A stretch of 30,107 nucleotides of DNA from JAHEYG01 sp044229775. GTDB lineage: Bacteria > Bacteroidota > Bacteroidia > B-17B0 > Aurantibacillaceae. This document shows, one piece after another, positions 22,217 through 30,107 of the stretch. The DNA lies in assembly GCA_044229775.1 (NCBI GenBank), contig JBGASH010000014.1, positions 1 through 30,107 of the forward strand. Direction: 5' to 3'. Made by a program: the position numbers and the translations under genes. The first letter of the stretch is position 1; every line of letters starts with the position of its first letter. The notes beneath the pieces were generated by a model. The model did no database searches and was not told where the DNA came from. It saw only the letters and a list, made by a program, of their open reading frames with translations.

Positions 22217-24074
22217 TTTTTATTTCGTTCTCAATATTCGAGATCAGTTCAACGGTATTATTATAAACCATGTTAAGATCGCCCGAAACAGCGCCCGGTG
22301 CGTATTTAGCGTACTCACATTGGTTAAGCGTATCAAATAATTTTAGTTGTGTTTGCGGATTAATTTGTTTGGCTTGTAACGCCGCTGTAATATTTTCTTT
22401 ACTCAGATCGGCCAACGGCAAATTAAATTTATGACTCACATAATTATTTAAAGCGGTCATTACCTCAGTGTAAAACCCTTCTTTATTATTGTCGCGCATT
22501 AATTTTTCGGCCTGCGCCAATTGTTTTTTAGCCACTTTAGCGGCCTTACGACCCAAAACCGCAGCGGTATTACTGTTGTGTTTTAAATAATACGAGCGAT
22601 AGCCTAAACCGCCCAATAATAAGAAGGCCGGTAACAGCATTAGCATAATGTGTGCCGACGAGTTAAAGAATTCGGTTTCGCCTTTTTGTAATTCAAAATT
22701 GCCTTTTTTAATATAGCGTATATCGTTCTCGGTTTCTTTTATCTCTTGTTTTAAATGATCGAACACCTGCGCGGTAGCGTTGCTTTTACCGTCGCCGGGT
22801 GTAACGGTAATGGTAATAGGAGGGGCCGAAACCGTTACGTATTCTTTTTTATCGGTATTAAAAAAACTGAATTTAAGATCGTCCATCACAAACTCACCGG
22901 GTTCGCGCGGAATAACCAAATAATCGTAAACTTTTGTACCACTCACCGCGCCCACGTTACTGATGTTCTCGTTTATTTTTGGTTCGTAGCTTTCAAAACT
23001 TTCGGGTAAATTTAATTTAGGGGGATCAAAGATCTTAATGTTGCCTTTTCCGTTGATGGTCACTTTTAAATTGAACGCGTCGTTAGCTTTAAGATTTTTT
23101 CGGGTGGCCTCTACTTTATAGGTAAAGTTTCCTACACCACCGGTAAAGCCTTCGGGTTTGTTGGTTTCAGGTAAGGCTGTTACATCCACGCTAACGGGTT
23201 TGCTTTTGGCTTTTACCACCAGGTCTTCATAACCGCCGGTACCAAAAAATTGTTCAAAGATGTTGCGCGGTTTTTTATTGGTTTGTCGCCTTACCACAAT
23301 TTCCAATTCGGTGGGATCGATGGTTAATTTACCGGTGCGTTGCGGAAAAACAAAGGTGCGACTAAATTCGCCGGTTTGATAAACAACGCCATCTAAATTT
23401 TCGTTTTGTACTACATTGTTTAAACCCTCGGCCTGTTGCGCCCAAAAGCCATTGTAAGATGGAAATTTGGCACTTTGAATGCCGCGGATCTCCATGCGTG
23501 AATAAATTTTTTGCGTAATAGTAACCTGTTCGCCCAAATAACATTTTGTTTTACTTACCGAGGTCCTTATAAAAACTTCTTCGCCGGTTATTTTGGTAGA
23601 ATAGGCAGGTTCCTCGGTAGTGGTTTGATTGTTTTGCTGCTGTTGATTTTGCGCGTTGGTGTTTCCATTCGGAGAAACATTTCCTTTAGAGGCTTCGATC
23701 ACAATAACGTTACTTTTATAAGTTTGTCCGCCTGCTACCATGGTCATAGGGTCAATGGTGATCTTGCCTTCTTTTTTAGCGGCAATTAAAAATGAAATAG
23801 AACAAGCCTGCGAAACAGCGCCGTTTATAAACAGTGTGCTTTGGGTGGGATTAGGACCCGAGTAAACATCAAAAACTTTAAATCTGGGCGGTGTATAAGT
23901 TGTTGGAATAGTGTTTACACTAAACATGATTTGAAAAGGCGTACCCACCTGCACTTTATTAGAACTTACCTGCGCTGTTAGTTTTATCTGCGCTTTCACT
24001 GAAGAAAAAGCAAAAGCCAGAACGGTAATGATCATCATTACGCTCACCAACTTTTTATTTTTCCCGGTCCTCAT
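22209..24074 (-). CDS. batD: BatD: large periplasmic membrane-anchored Bat protein
   Basis: A 621-residue protein with a signal peptide (about 1-29, ending VKAQ), a long beta-rich periplasmic region starting KLTAQVSSNKVQVGTPFQI, a Gln/Asn-rich linker near residue 145, one transmembrane helix (about 474-494) and a cytoplasmic helical tail with YTEVMTALNNYVSHKFNLP. This matches BatD (oxygen-tolerance protein family). The tail resembles that of the 336-residue protein at 26882-27892, suggesting the two are paralogues. Separated from batB-batC by a short tandem-repeat spacer and overlapping batE. Confidence 0.9.
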   Translation of the reverse strand: MRTGKNKKLVSVMMIITVLAFAFSSVKAQIKLTAQVSSNKVQVGTPFQIMFSVNTIPTTYTPPRFKVFDVYSGPNPTQSTLFINGAVSQACSISFLIAAKKEGKITIDPMTMVAGGQTYKSNVIVIEASKGNVSPNGNTNAQNQQQQNNQTTTEEPAYSTKITGEEVFIRTSVSKTKCYLGEQVTITQKIYSRMEIRGIQSAKFPSYNGFWAQQAEGLNNVVQNENLDGVVYQTGEFSRTFVFPQRTGKLTIDPTELEIVVRRQTNKKPRNIFEQFFGTGGYEDLVVKAKSKPVSVDVTALPETNKPEGFTGGVGNFTYKVEATRKNLKANDAFNLKVTINGKGNIKIFDPPKLNLPESFESYEPKINENISNVGAVSGTKVYDYLVIPREPGEFVMDDLKFSFFNTDKKEYVTVSAPPITITVTPGDGKSNATAQVFDHLKQEIKETENDIRYIKKGNFELQKGETEFFNSSAHIMLMLLPAFLLLGGLGYRSYYLKHNSNTAAVLGRKAAKVAKKQLAQAEKLMRDNNKEGFYTEVMTALNNYVSHKFNLPLADLSKENITAALQAKQINPQTQLKLFDTLNQCEYAKYAPGAVSGDLNMVYNNTVELISNIENEIKNA

Positions 24075-24153
24075 CTTTAATCTTTATACTTTAATCTTTA
24101 ATCTTGATACTTTAATCTTTCATCTTTATACTTTAATCCTGATACTTTCATCT
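24072..24153. repeat. Imperfect tandem repeat of ctttaatctttatact type
   Basis: The spacer between the batB-batC fusion and batD consists of repeats of tactttaatcttt and gatactttaatc over about 80 bp. It carries no gene. Confidence 0.75.
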
Positions 24154-24155
24154 CC

Positions 24156-25874
24156 CTACCATTCCTTCTCCGGCTTCGATTTCTGTCCTTCACCTTTTTT
24201 CTTTTTGCCTTGCATTTTTTGCTCAGCGTTCTTTAAAGCTTGCAACATACGTTCGGCTTCCTGTTTGCTCATTTGGGGTTGCTGCTGTTGTTGCTGTTGT
24301 TGTTTGTCCTGATTCTTATTTTTATTCTTTTTCTGTTCTTCCTGTAATTTTTTAAGCGCGTAAGCGAAATTATAACGCGTTTCTTCATCCTTAGGATTTA
24401 TCTTTAAGGCTTTTTTGTAAGCGTCAACTGCCGCCTGATAATTTTTTTGCATCACCCGGCAATTTCCTAAGTTATGTAAGGCCTGATGCAAAGTGTCTTT
24501 ATCCGATACGGTTTGCGATACCACGTCAAACTGTCCGGCAGCTTCGTCAAACATAATATTAGCTAACGAATCGGGTTTCATGCCCATTATCAATCCTTTA
24601 TTAGGAGAGGCCTTAATACCTACAGCTTCTTTGTAAATGGCATCGCCTAAATTAAAATTCGCTTTTTTGAAATCCTGTTTTATTTTTAACGCGTCGCGGT
24701 ATAAATTAAGGGCGCGTTCGTTTTGTCCGCTATGGTAATAGTTATTGCCATCGTAAAGCAATTGTTTTTCTACCTGTGAAAAAGAAGAGAAGGAGGTAAG
24801 CAAACAACCCATAATAATTACCGTGGTGCTGGCGGTATTGTTTTTCATGATGCGGTTAAACATTTCTCTGAACCAGGCATTCACTCGTTCGCTGATAAAG
24901 AATTCAAGGATAAAGAATAAAAGGGCCATTGCCAGGAACCATTGAAACTGATCTTCGTAATCGGTATACATTTGGGTATCGATCTGTTTTTTGTCGAGCT
25001 CCGATAACTTGTTTAGAATAGCGTCCAAACCAATATCGGCATTGGTAGCCTGTACAAAAACCCCATTGGCTTTTCCGGCAATTTCGGTAAGCATACTTTT
25101 ATTTAATTTAGTAACAATGGTGTTGCCATCCTTATCTTTTCGGTAACCGCCAACTACGCCGTTGGTCACCATCGGAATAGGCACGCCGCTTTCCGATCCA
25201 ATACCAATGGTATTTACCATAATGCCGGCTTTGTTGGCTTCCTCGGCGGCTTCAATAGCTTCGGGTTCGTGGTTCTCGCCGTCGGTGATCAATACGATGG
25301 TCTTATTTTTTCCTTCGTCTTTTCCAAAGCTCTCTAACCCTTTTCGTATAGCGGCACCAATATTGGTTCCTTGCACAGGCACCATTTGTGTGTTAATGCT
25401 ACCTAAAAACAATTTAGCGGCGCTGTAATCGGTGGTAATAGGTAGTTGCACATAAGCTTCACCGGCAAAAATGATAATCCCTAATCTGTCGCCCTGCAAT
25501 TTATCGATCATTTTCTCTAACGCGTACTTAGCCCGTTCCAAACGGTTAGGTGAAAGATCCTGCGCCAGCATCGAGTTCGATACGTCTAAACACACAATGA
25601 TATCGGCGCCTTCGCGTTTTACTTCTTCTTTTTTATTGCCGGTTTGTAAATTGCACAACGCTAAGATCAAACTACTCAAACCCAAGGTCAATAAAATGAA
25701 TTTGATTATTTTTTTACTATTAGATACGTCAGGTATCAACGACGACACTAATTGGTAGTCGCCCAGTTTTTTTATTTTCCGCTTAAGCGAAAACAAATAC
25801 CATATAAAAATACCCAGCAATACCGGTATAAGGGCAAAGGCGTAAAAGAATATGTGGTTCTCGAACTTAAACAT
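24156..25874 (-). CDS. BatB-BatC fusion: VWA domain plus TPR domain
   Basis: A 572-residue protein joining two normally separate Bat proteins. Residues 1-335 are BatB: two N-terminal helices (9-28, 57-75), a VWA domain with intact MIDAS (Asp97-x-Ser99-x-Ser101, Thr170, Asp198 in ITDGE), and a C-terminal helix (311-327). At Met343 a new signal-like segment begins (MKNNTASTTVIIMGCLLTSF, ending at SSFSQ, residue 367), followed by TPRs (370-510), a Lys/Gln-rich tract with nine Gln, and the BatC-like ending KPEKEW. Met343 (24848-24846) could also act as an internal start. BatB starts immediately after the batA stop. Confidence 0.9.
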   Translation of the reverse strand: MFKFENHIFFYAFALIPVLLGIFIWYLFSLKRKIKKLGDYQLVSSLIPDVSNSKKIIKFILLTLGLSSLILALCNLQTGNKKEEVKREGADIIVCLDVSNSMLAQDLSPNRLERAKYALEKMIDKLQGDRLGIIIFAGEAYVQLPITTDYSAAKLFLGSINTQMVPVQGTNIGAAIRKGLESFGKDEGKNKTIVLITDGENHEPEAIEAAEEANKAGIMVNTIGIGSESGVPIPMVTNGVVGGYRKDKDGNTIVTKLNKSMLTEIAGKANGVFVQATNADIGLDAILNKLSELDKKQIDTQMYTDYEDQFQWFLAMALLFFILEFFISERVNAWFREMFNRIMKNNTASTTVIIMGCLLTSFSSFSQVEKQLLYDGNNYYHSGQNERALNLYRDALKIKQDFKKANFNLGDAIYKEAVGIKASPNKGLIMGMKPDSLANIMFDEAAGQFDVVSQTVSDKDTLHQALHNLGNCRVMQKNYQAAVDAYKKALKINPKDEETRYNFAYALKKLQEEQKKNKNKNQDKQQQQQQQQPQMSKQEAERMLQALKNAEQKMQGKKKKGEGQKSKPEKEW

Positions 25875-26885
25875 TTATGGTACCGCTTTAAATACGATGC
25901 GCTTTAATAAAAATTCCGTCAATAAAAATAAAAATGCCGCAATGGCCAACGGTAAAAAATGTTCGGCCTTGTTAGAAAAACTTTTTTCACTGATAATGGT
26001 CTTTTCCATTTTGTCAATTTCCCTGTAAATATCCTTTAGTGTTTCTTTATTGGTGGCCCTGAAATATTTTCCGCCGGTCATTTCCGAAATTTTACTCATG
26101 GTAGGTTCGTCAATATCCACATCCACGTAATCGTATTGCATTTCACCATTTGGATAAAGCGCCACGGGCTGCAAGGCTTTACCTTTAGAGCCGATCCCAA
26201 TGGTGTAAACACGCACATCAAACGTTTTGGCAATTTCGCCTGCTGTTAACGGAGCTATCTCACCTACGTTATTTACCCCGTCGGAGATCAAAATGATCAC
26301 TTTACTTTTAGCTTTGCTGTCTTTGATCCTGGCCACCGCGTCGGCTAATCCCAACCCAATAGCGGTACCCTGATCTAACATACCCGCTTTTATTTCGGGA
26401 AACATGTTCTTAATTACTTTGTGATCAACTGTAAGCGGACACTGCGTAAAGGCTTCGCCGCCAAAAACCACTAATCCAATTTTATCATTGGGGCGCGCAT
26501 CAATAAAATCTTTTATTACTTCTTTGGCCACTTCAATACGGTTGGGTTTAAAATCTTTGGCCAACATCGAGAGCGACACGTCCATGGTGATCATAATATC
26601 AATACCCTCGGTCTTAATATCTTTCCAGCTGCTGCGACTCTGCGGACGGGCCATGGCCATAATGATCAAGGAAATTCCTAATAAACGACAAACAAAGATA
26701 AGGTGACGCAATTTGGCTTTTATGGATGATTTTATTCCGGCAAAATTCTCGAACGATGAAAAATGGATCTCGCCTTCGTAACGTTTTAATTTAATAAAAT
26801 ACCATAACGCCATTACCGGTACCAGTAGCAGTAACCAAAACCAATGCTTTTCGGCAAATTGTATATCGTTAAAATAACTTATCAC
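25875..26885 (-). CDS. batA: BatA: VWA-domain membrane protein
   Basis: A 336-residue protein with N-terminal helices (about 13-31 and 60-79), a VWA domain with complete MIDAS (DVSLS, Asp102-Ser104-Ser106; Thr174; Asp202 in ISDGVNN) and a C-terminal helix (about 308-326). Such VWA proteins bind divalent metal and act with MoxR ATPases. It overlaps the upstream gene by 4 nt (ATGA) and abuts the batB-batC fusion with no gap. Confidence 0.93.
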   Translation of the reverse strand: MISYFNDIQFAEKHWFWLLLLVPVMALWYFIKLKRYEGEIHFSSFENFAGIKSSIKAKLRHLIFVCRLLGISLIIMAMARPQSRSSWKDIKTEGIDIMITMDVSLSMLAKDFKPNRIEVAKEVIKDFIDARPNDKIGLVVFGGEAFTQCPLTVDHKVIKNMFPEIKAGMLDQGTAIGLGLADAVARIKDSKAKSKVIILISDGVNNVGEIAPLTAGEIAKTFDVRVYTIGIGSKGKALQPVALYPNGEMQYDYVDVDIDEPTMSKISEMTGGKYFRATNKETLKDIYREIDKMEKTIISEKSFSNKAEHFLPLAIAAFLFLLTEFLLKRIVFKAVP

Positions 26886-27892
26886 CTGGTCTCTTCTTTT
26901 TTGGTAATTGTTTCGCCAATGCTGTTTACTTCGGGTTCTATTTCAATAATTTCTTCGCGTTTGGTACCATTCACAAAATCAAAAGCGTTTTGAAGCGCCA
27001 TCACATGTTCTTGCTCAATAGGAATTTGTTTCGCAAATTTTACAAAATCCGACAATACCAATAGTTGCTGTAATTTATCTTTGCTTACAGGGTCAACTAC
27101 CATCGAACGAAAAGCGGTAATGATCTCGTCGGTGGTTAATTCAAGCGCGTTAATTCCAAAACGGTTCTCAATATACAAACGGATAGAATCGGAAATGGAT
27201 GAATAATATTCTTTGATCTTTCCTTCTTTCCAAACCGATTCGGTCTTTATTTTTTCCAATTCAGCAAGGGCGATAATGTGCGCCGGAATTTTTGGTTTTT
27301 CTTTTTCTACAACTACTTCTTTCTTTTGCGTTAGTTTATAAAATATCAGAATAACAAGAGCCACACCTGCTAAAAGTCCTAAACCCCAATAAGCGTAAGG
27401 CAAATACCATTTCCAATCAAACGCTTCACCAAAAGGCGGCTTAATGTCTTTAATGGACATATCGGTGGTATCGGTAGGAACCGTGTGTACTTCCAATAAC
27501 AAGGCTTCGGTGAGGTAAGGTTTGTTGGTATCGCCGTTTAAAATGAATTTGAAAGGCGGAATGGCAAAGTAACCCGAATCAAATGCCGATACAATAAATT
27601 GCTGATGCTGCAAAACCATGTTCGGATTATTTTTATCGGGAATGGTAGAATCGATAGCGGTTTTAGAAACGATCTCCACTTTACCGGTAATAGTATCTTC
27701 AAACGAGGGCCAGTCGATCTTTAAGTTTTTTTGAGAAGCATCATACTGTACATACAGATCCAGTTTTACCTGCTCGCCCACACGGATCTTACTGGAGTCG
27801 AGTACAGCGCTCACTTTTATTTCCTGGGCTTTAAGATTAACGAGGCCCGAGAAAACAAGGATCAGAAATACATATTTTAAAATTTTGTTCAT
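26882..27892 (-). CDS. BatD-like anchored protein between DUF58 and BatA
   Basis: A 336-residue protein with a signal peptide (1-22, ending NLKAQ), a beta-rich periplasmic part starting EIKVSAVLDSSKIRVGEQVKL (similar to the start of BatD), a transmembrane helix (about 168-188), and a cytoplasmic helical domain (LYIENRFGINALELTTDEII). A gene of this type regularly precedes batA in Bacteroidota. It may be a short BatD paralogue serving the same complex. Exact function unknown. Confidence 0.8.
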   Translation of the reverse strand: MNKILKYVFLILVFSGLVNLKAQEIKVSAVLDSSKIRVGEQVKLDLYVQYDASQKNLKIDWPSFEDTITGKVEIVSKTAIDSTIPDKNNPNMVLQHQQFIVSAFDSGYFAIPPFKFILNGDTNKPYLTEALLLEVHTVPTDTTDMSIKDIKPPFGEAFDWKWYLPYAYWGLGLLAGVALVILIFYKLTQKKEVVVEKEKPKIPAHIIALAELEKIKTESVWKEGKIKEYYSSISDSIRLYIENRFGINALELTTDEIITAFRSMVVDPVSKDKLQQLLVLSDFVKFAKQIPIEQEHVMALQNAFDFVNGTKREEIIEIEPEVNSIGETITKKEETR

Positions 27893-27910
27893 TCAATTTT
27901 CCACCCTCGT

Positions 27911-27944
27911 CATCCCTTTGGGATGCCACCCCCGCCAGCGGGGG
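27911..27944. repeat. Twin perfect hairpins inside the Bat operon
   Basis: CATCCC/GGGATG (27911-27916, 27920-27925) and CCCCCGC/GCGGGGG (27929-27935, 27938-27944) are adjacent. They sit in the 69-nt gap downstream of DUF58, where they could partly attenuate transcription or protect the upstream mRNA. No T run follows, so full termination is unlikely. Confidence 0.6.
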
Positions 27945-27961
27945 ACACGGGTAAATGTTTT

Positions 27962-28828
27962 TTATCTTCGTTTAAATAAATTCATTAATGGCTTTATATA
28001 TCCTTCGTGCGTATAAATGTCGCAATAATCAACCCCACACTTGTTGAAGGTATCTTTCATGGCATTTTCGCGCTTAATGAAATTCAATTTGTATTGTTTT
28101 TGAAATTCTTTGCTACTGGTATCTACCCACAGTAATTTTTTGCTTTCGTTATCCACCAACTTCACCAAACCTATGGCCGGAATATTTTGCTCGGTCTTGT
28201 CGTTTATCTTTAAAGCAATAAGATCGTGTTTTTTATTGGCGATCTTTAGCGCGTCGGTATAATTGTTAGTGGCAAAAAAGTCGGAGATCAAAAAAACGGT
28301 ACAGTGTTTTTTAATAACGTTGGTCAGATATTTTAAACCCACTTCAATGTTGGTGCCCTTACTTTCGGGTTTAAAGTTGAGTAACTCGCGAATGATTCGG
28401 AGTACGTGCGATTTTCCTTTTTTAGGCGGAATGAATTTTTCGATCTTATCCGAAAAAAAGATCACGCCTATCTTATCATTATTTTGCGAAGCCGAAAACG
28501 CCACCACCGCGCATAATTCGGTAATAAGATCCTGTTTAAATTGTTTTTGTGTACCAAACAAACCGCTGGCGCTTACATCCACCAGCAACATCACGCTTAG
28601 CTCACGTTCTTCTTCAAAGATCTTTACAAAAGGCGAATTAAAGCGGGCCGTTACGTTCCAGTCAATTGTTCTTACATCATCGCCCGGGGTATATTCACGC
28701 ACTTCCGAAAACGCCATCCCGCGCCCCTTAAAAGCGCTATGGTACTCACCCGAAAAGATCTGACGGCTTAAGCCTCGCGATTTAATTTCGATCTTGCGTA
28801 CTTTTTTTAATAATTCGGCGCTGTCCAT
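27962..28828 (-). CDS. DUF58 domain protein of the MoxR-Bat operon
   Basis: A 288-residue soluble protein. The DUF58 signature is clear: GRGMAFSEVREYTPGDDVR (36-54), TIDWNVTAR (55-62), then a VWA-like fold beginning LLVDVSAS (81-88) with Asp84, Ser86 and Ser88 in a MIDAS-like place. DUF58 proteins are encoded next to MoxR ATPases and are thought to be their partners or substrates. It follows the MoxR gene after 74 nt. Confidence 0.92.
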   Translation of the reverse strand: MDSAELLKKVRKIEIKSRGLSRQIFSGEYHSAFKGRGMAFSEVREYTPGDDVRTIDWNVTARFNSPFVKIFEEERELSVMLLVDVSASGLFGTQKQFKQDLITELCAVVAFSASQNNDKIGVIFFSDKIEKFIPPKKGKSHVLRIIRELLNFKPESKGTNIEVGLKYLTNVIKKHCTVFLISDFFATNNYTDALKIANKKHDLIALKINDKTEQNIPAIGLVKLVDNESKKLLWVDTSSKEFQKQYKLNFIKRENAMKDTFNKCGVDYCDIYTHEGYIKPLMNLFKRR

Positions 28829-28902
28829 GATTTAGTTTTGAGTTATTGGTGTTTAGTGTTCAATAAGCCTATTAAAAACTTAGAACTAAAAACTAATCAC
28901 TG

Positions 28903-29895
28903 CTAAGGAACTTCTACAGTATTAAGAATTTCGGTAATGATGTTTTCGCTGGTAATGTTCTCGGCTTCGGCTTCGTAAGTTAAACCGATACGGTGACGCA
29001 TAACGTCAGTACAAATAGCGCGAACATCTTCAGGTATCACATAACCTCTGCGTTTAATGAAAGCATAAGCTTTAGCGGCCAATGCTAAATTGATACTGGC
29101 ACGCGGCGATCCACCGTAAGAGATCAATCCGTTGAATTTTTCCAATTTGTAATCTTTTGGAAAGCGGCTGGCAAAAACAATATCCACAATGTAACGCTCA
29201 ATTTTTTCATCCATGTAAACATCTTTTACTACTTTGCGCGCGTTCACAATGGCATCAGGACTCAAAATAGCGTTTGGTTTTGGCATGCCTGCCGGCGAAA
29301 TATTTGAAGCGATAATTTTGCGTTCTTCTTCTTTGGTAGGATAACCTATTACCACTTTAAGCATAAAGCGATCCATTTGTGCTTCTGGTAAAGGATAAGT
29401 TCCTTCCTGTTCAATTGGGTTTTGAGTGGCCAATACTAAGAAAGGATTTGGTAATTGAAACGTTTGTTCTCCAATGGTAACTTGTCTTTCCTGCATGGCT
29501 TCGAGTAAGGCCGATTGTACTTTTGCGGGGGCGCGGTTGATCTCATCGGCCAAAATAAAGTTGGCGAAGATAGGTCCTTTACGGATCGAGAATTGTTCCT
29601 GTTTCTGATTATAGATCATAGTACCGATCAAATCGGCAGGAAGCAGGTCGGGTGTAAATTGGATGCGGCTGAATTGTGCGTCGATACATTTTGCCAATGT
29701 ATTTATGGCTAAAGTTTTGGCGAGGCCCGGCACACCTTCTAATAAAATGTGACCATTACTTAAAAGGCCTATCATTAATCGTTCAACCATTTGTTTTTGG
29801 CCAACAATTACTTTGTCCATTTCAATGCTAAGCATGTCAACAAATGCGCTCTCGCGTTGAATGCGTTCGTTCAGTTCTTTTATATCTACTACCAT
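28903..29895 (-). CDS. MoxR family AAA+ ATPase
   Basis: A 330-residue ATPase with Walker A GVPGLAKT (54-61), Walker B ILADEIN (114-120), the MoxR-specific stretch RAPAKVQSALLEAMQERQVT (121-140), sensor ATQNPIEQEGTYPLPEAQMDRF, and a C-terminal lid with SPRASINL. It is the first gene of the Bat operon, likely acting as chaperone or activator of the VWA proteins BatA and BatB. Length and motifs are standard. Confidence 0.96.
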   Translation of the reverse strand: MVVDIKELNERIQRESAFVDMLSIEMDKVIVGQKQMVERLMIGLLSNGHILLEGVPGLAKTLAINTLAKCIDAQFSRIQFTPDLLPADLIGTMIYNQKQEQFSIRKGPIFANFILADEINRAPAKVQSALLEAMQERQVTIGEQTFQLPNPFLVLATQNPIEQEGTYPLPEAQMDRFMLKVVIGYPTKEEERKIIASNISPAGMPKPNAILSPDAIVNARKVVKDVYMDEKIERYIVDIVFASRFPKDYKLEKFNGLISYGGSPRASINLALAAKAYAFIKRRGYVIPEDVRAICTDVMRHRIGLTYEAEAENITSENIITEILNTVEVP

Positions 29896-29914
29896 AAAAT
29901 TTTTATAAGGTCAT

Positions 29915-29922
29915 CAAAGTTA
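29915..29922 (-). promoter_or_regulatory. Bacteroidota-type -7 element for the MoxR-Bat operon
   Basis: The minus strand reads TAACTTTG, an exact TAnnTTTG match, 20 nt before the MoxR ATG (29895). About 22 nt further upstream is CTTTCGG, a weak -33 candidate. The remaining bases to 30107 hold CGATAAA/TTTATCG-like inverted words and a 31-codon frame (30001-30096) but no gene I can support. Confidence 0.5.
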
Positions 29923-30107
29923 CTAAGGGCGTGTTTGTTAGGCCGAAAGGAGCCTGTTAAAATATGTTAAGTTTTCTGACCAATTAACGATATTTATCGA
30001 ATGAAAAACGATAAAAGAGAGGTTTATCGGAATGGCGGTTTTAAGGCGAAAGTTTCCACTAGATCTGCTGTGGTTTTAGCAACAAAATATGAATAGCTAT
30101 AAATAAA

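Noticed and set aside
30001..30096. 31-codon plus-strand frame at the right edge
   Set aside because: Too short, no clear promoter or recognised motif; could be chance.

Overview
The window is a moderately AT-rich chromosomal stretch from a member of the Bacteroidota. The evidence is a complete Bat (Bacteroides aerotolerance) operon, an S46 dipeptidyl-peptidase of the DPP11 type, a PorE-like PD40 protein, LytS/LytTR regulators, and promoter-like sites with the phylum's -7 motif (TAnnTTTG) upstream of several genes. No rRNA, tRNA, CRISPR array or complete insertion sequence was seen.

Layout. Positions 1-313 hold the cut-off N-terminus of a tyrosine recombinase, followed by a hairpin and a structured intergenic element. 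Positions 575-7666 (minus strand) carry the DPP11-type peptidase, an AlgJ/AlgX-like plus AlgI-like polysaccharide O-acetylation pair, and a periplasmic TPR/PD40/SPOR protein. Positions 7825-11118 (plus) encode a 1097-residue PAS/GAF/SpoIIE phosphatase, then an orphan ORF remnant and a small membrane protein. Positions 12004-13821 hold a LytS-type kinase and LytTR regulator preceded by three 9-bp repeats phased at 21 bp. VOC and YCII genes follow.

The most unusual part is 14735-20317. It contains six small transcription units: acyltransferase 3, YceI, a DUF4177-like secreted protein, an Amj-type lipid II flippase, a GNAT-like gene plus tiny basic ORF, and a secreted beta-rich protein. They are separated by related, structured elements of about 130-196 bp. 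Each unit is bracketed by its own pair of inverted boxes (GTTAnnnn...nnnnTAAC). The boxes match within a unit but differ between units, which is the arrangement expected of integron-type gene cassettes. Several elements also carry a leftward promoter-like motif. No integron integrase is in the window. I read this as an integrase-less, attC-like cassette array carrying mostly cell-envelope cargo.

Right of the array are a PAP2 phosphatase whose signal peptide is interrupted by a double palindrome, a block of degraded palindromic and tandem repeats, and the minus-strand Bat operon (29895 to 21461): MoxR ATPase, DUF58 protein, a BatD-like anchored protein, BatA, a BatB-BatC fusion, BatD and BatE. 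The gene order, 4- and 8-nt overlaps and zero spacing indicate co-transcription from a promoter at about 29915-29922.
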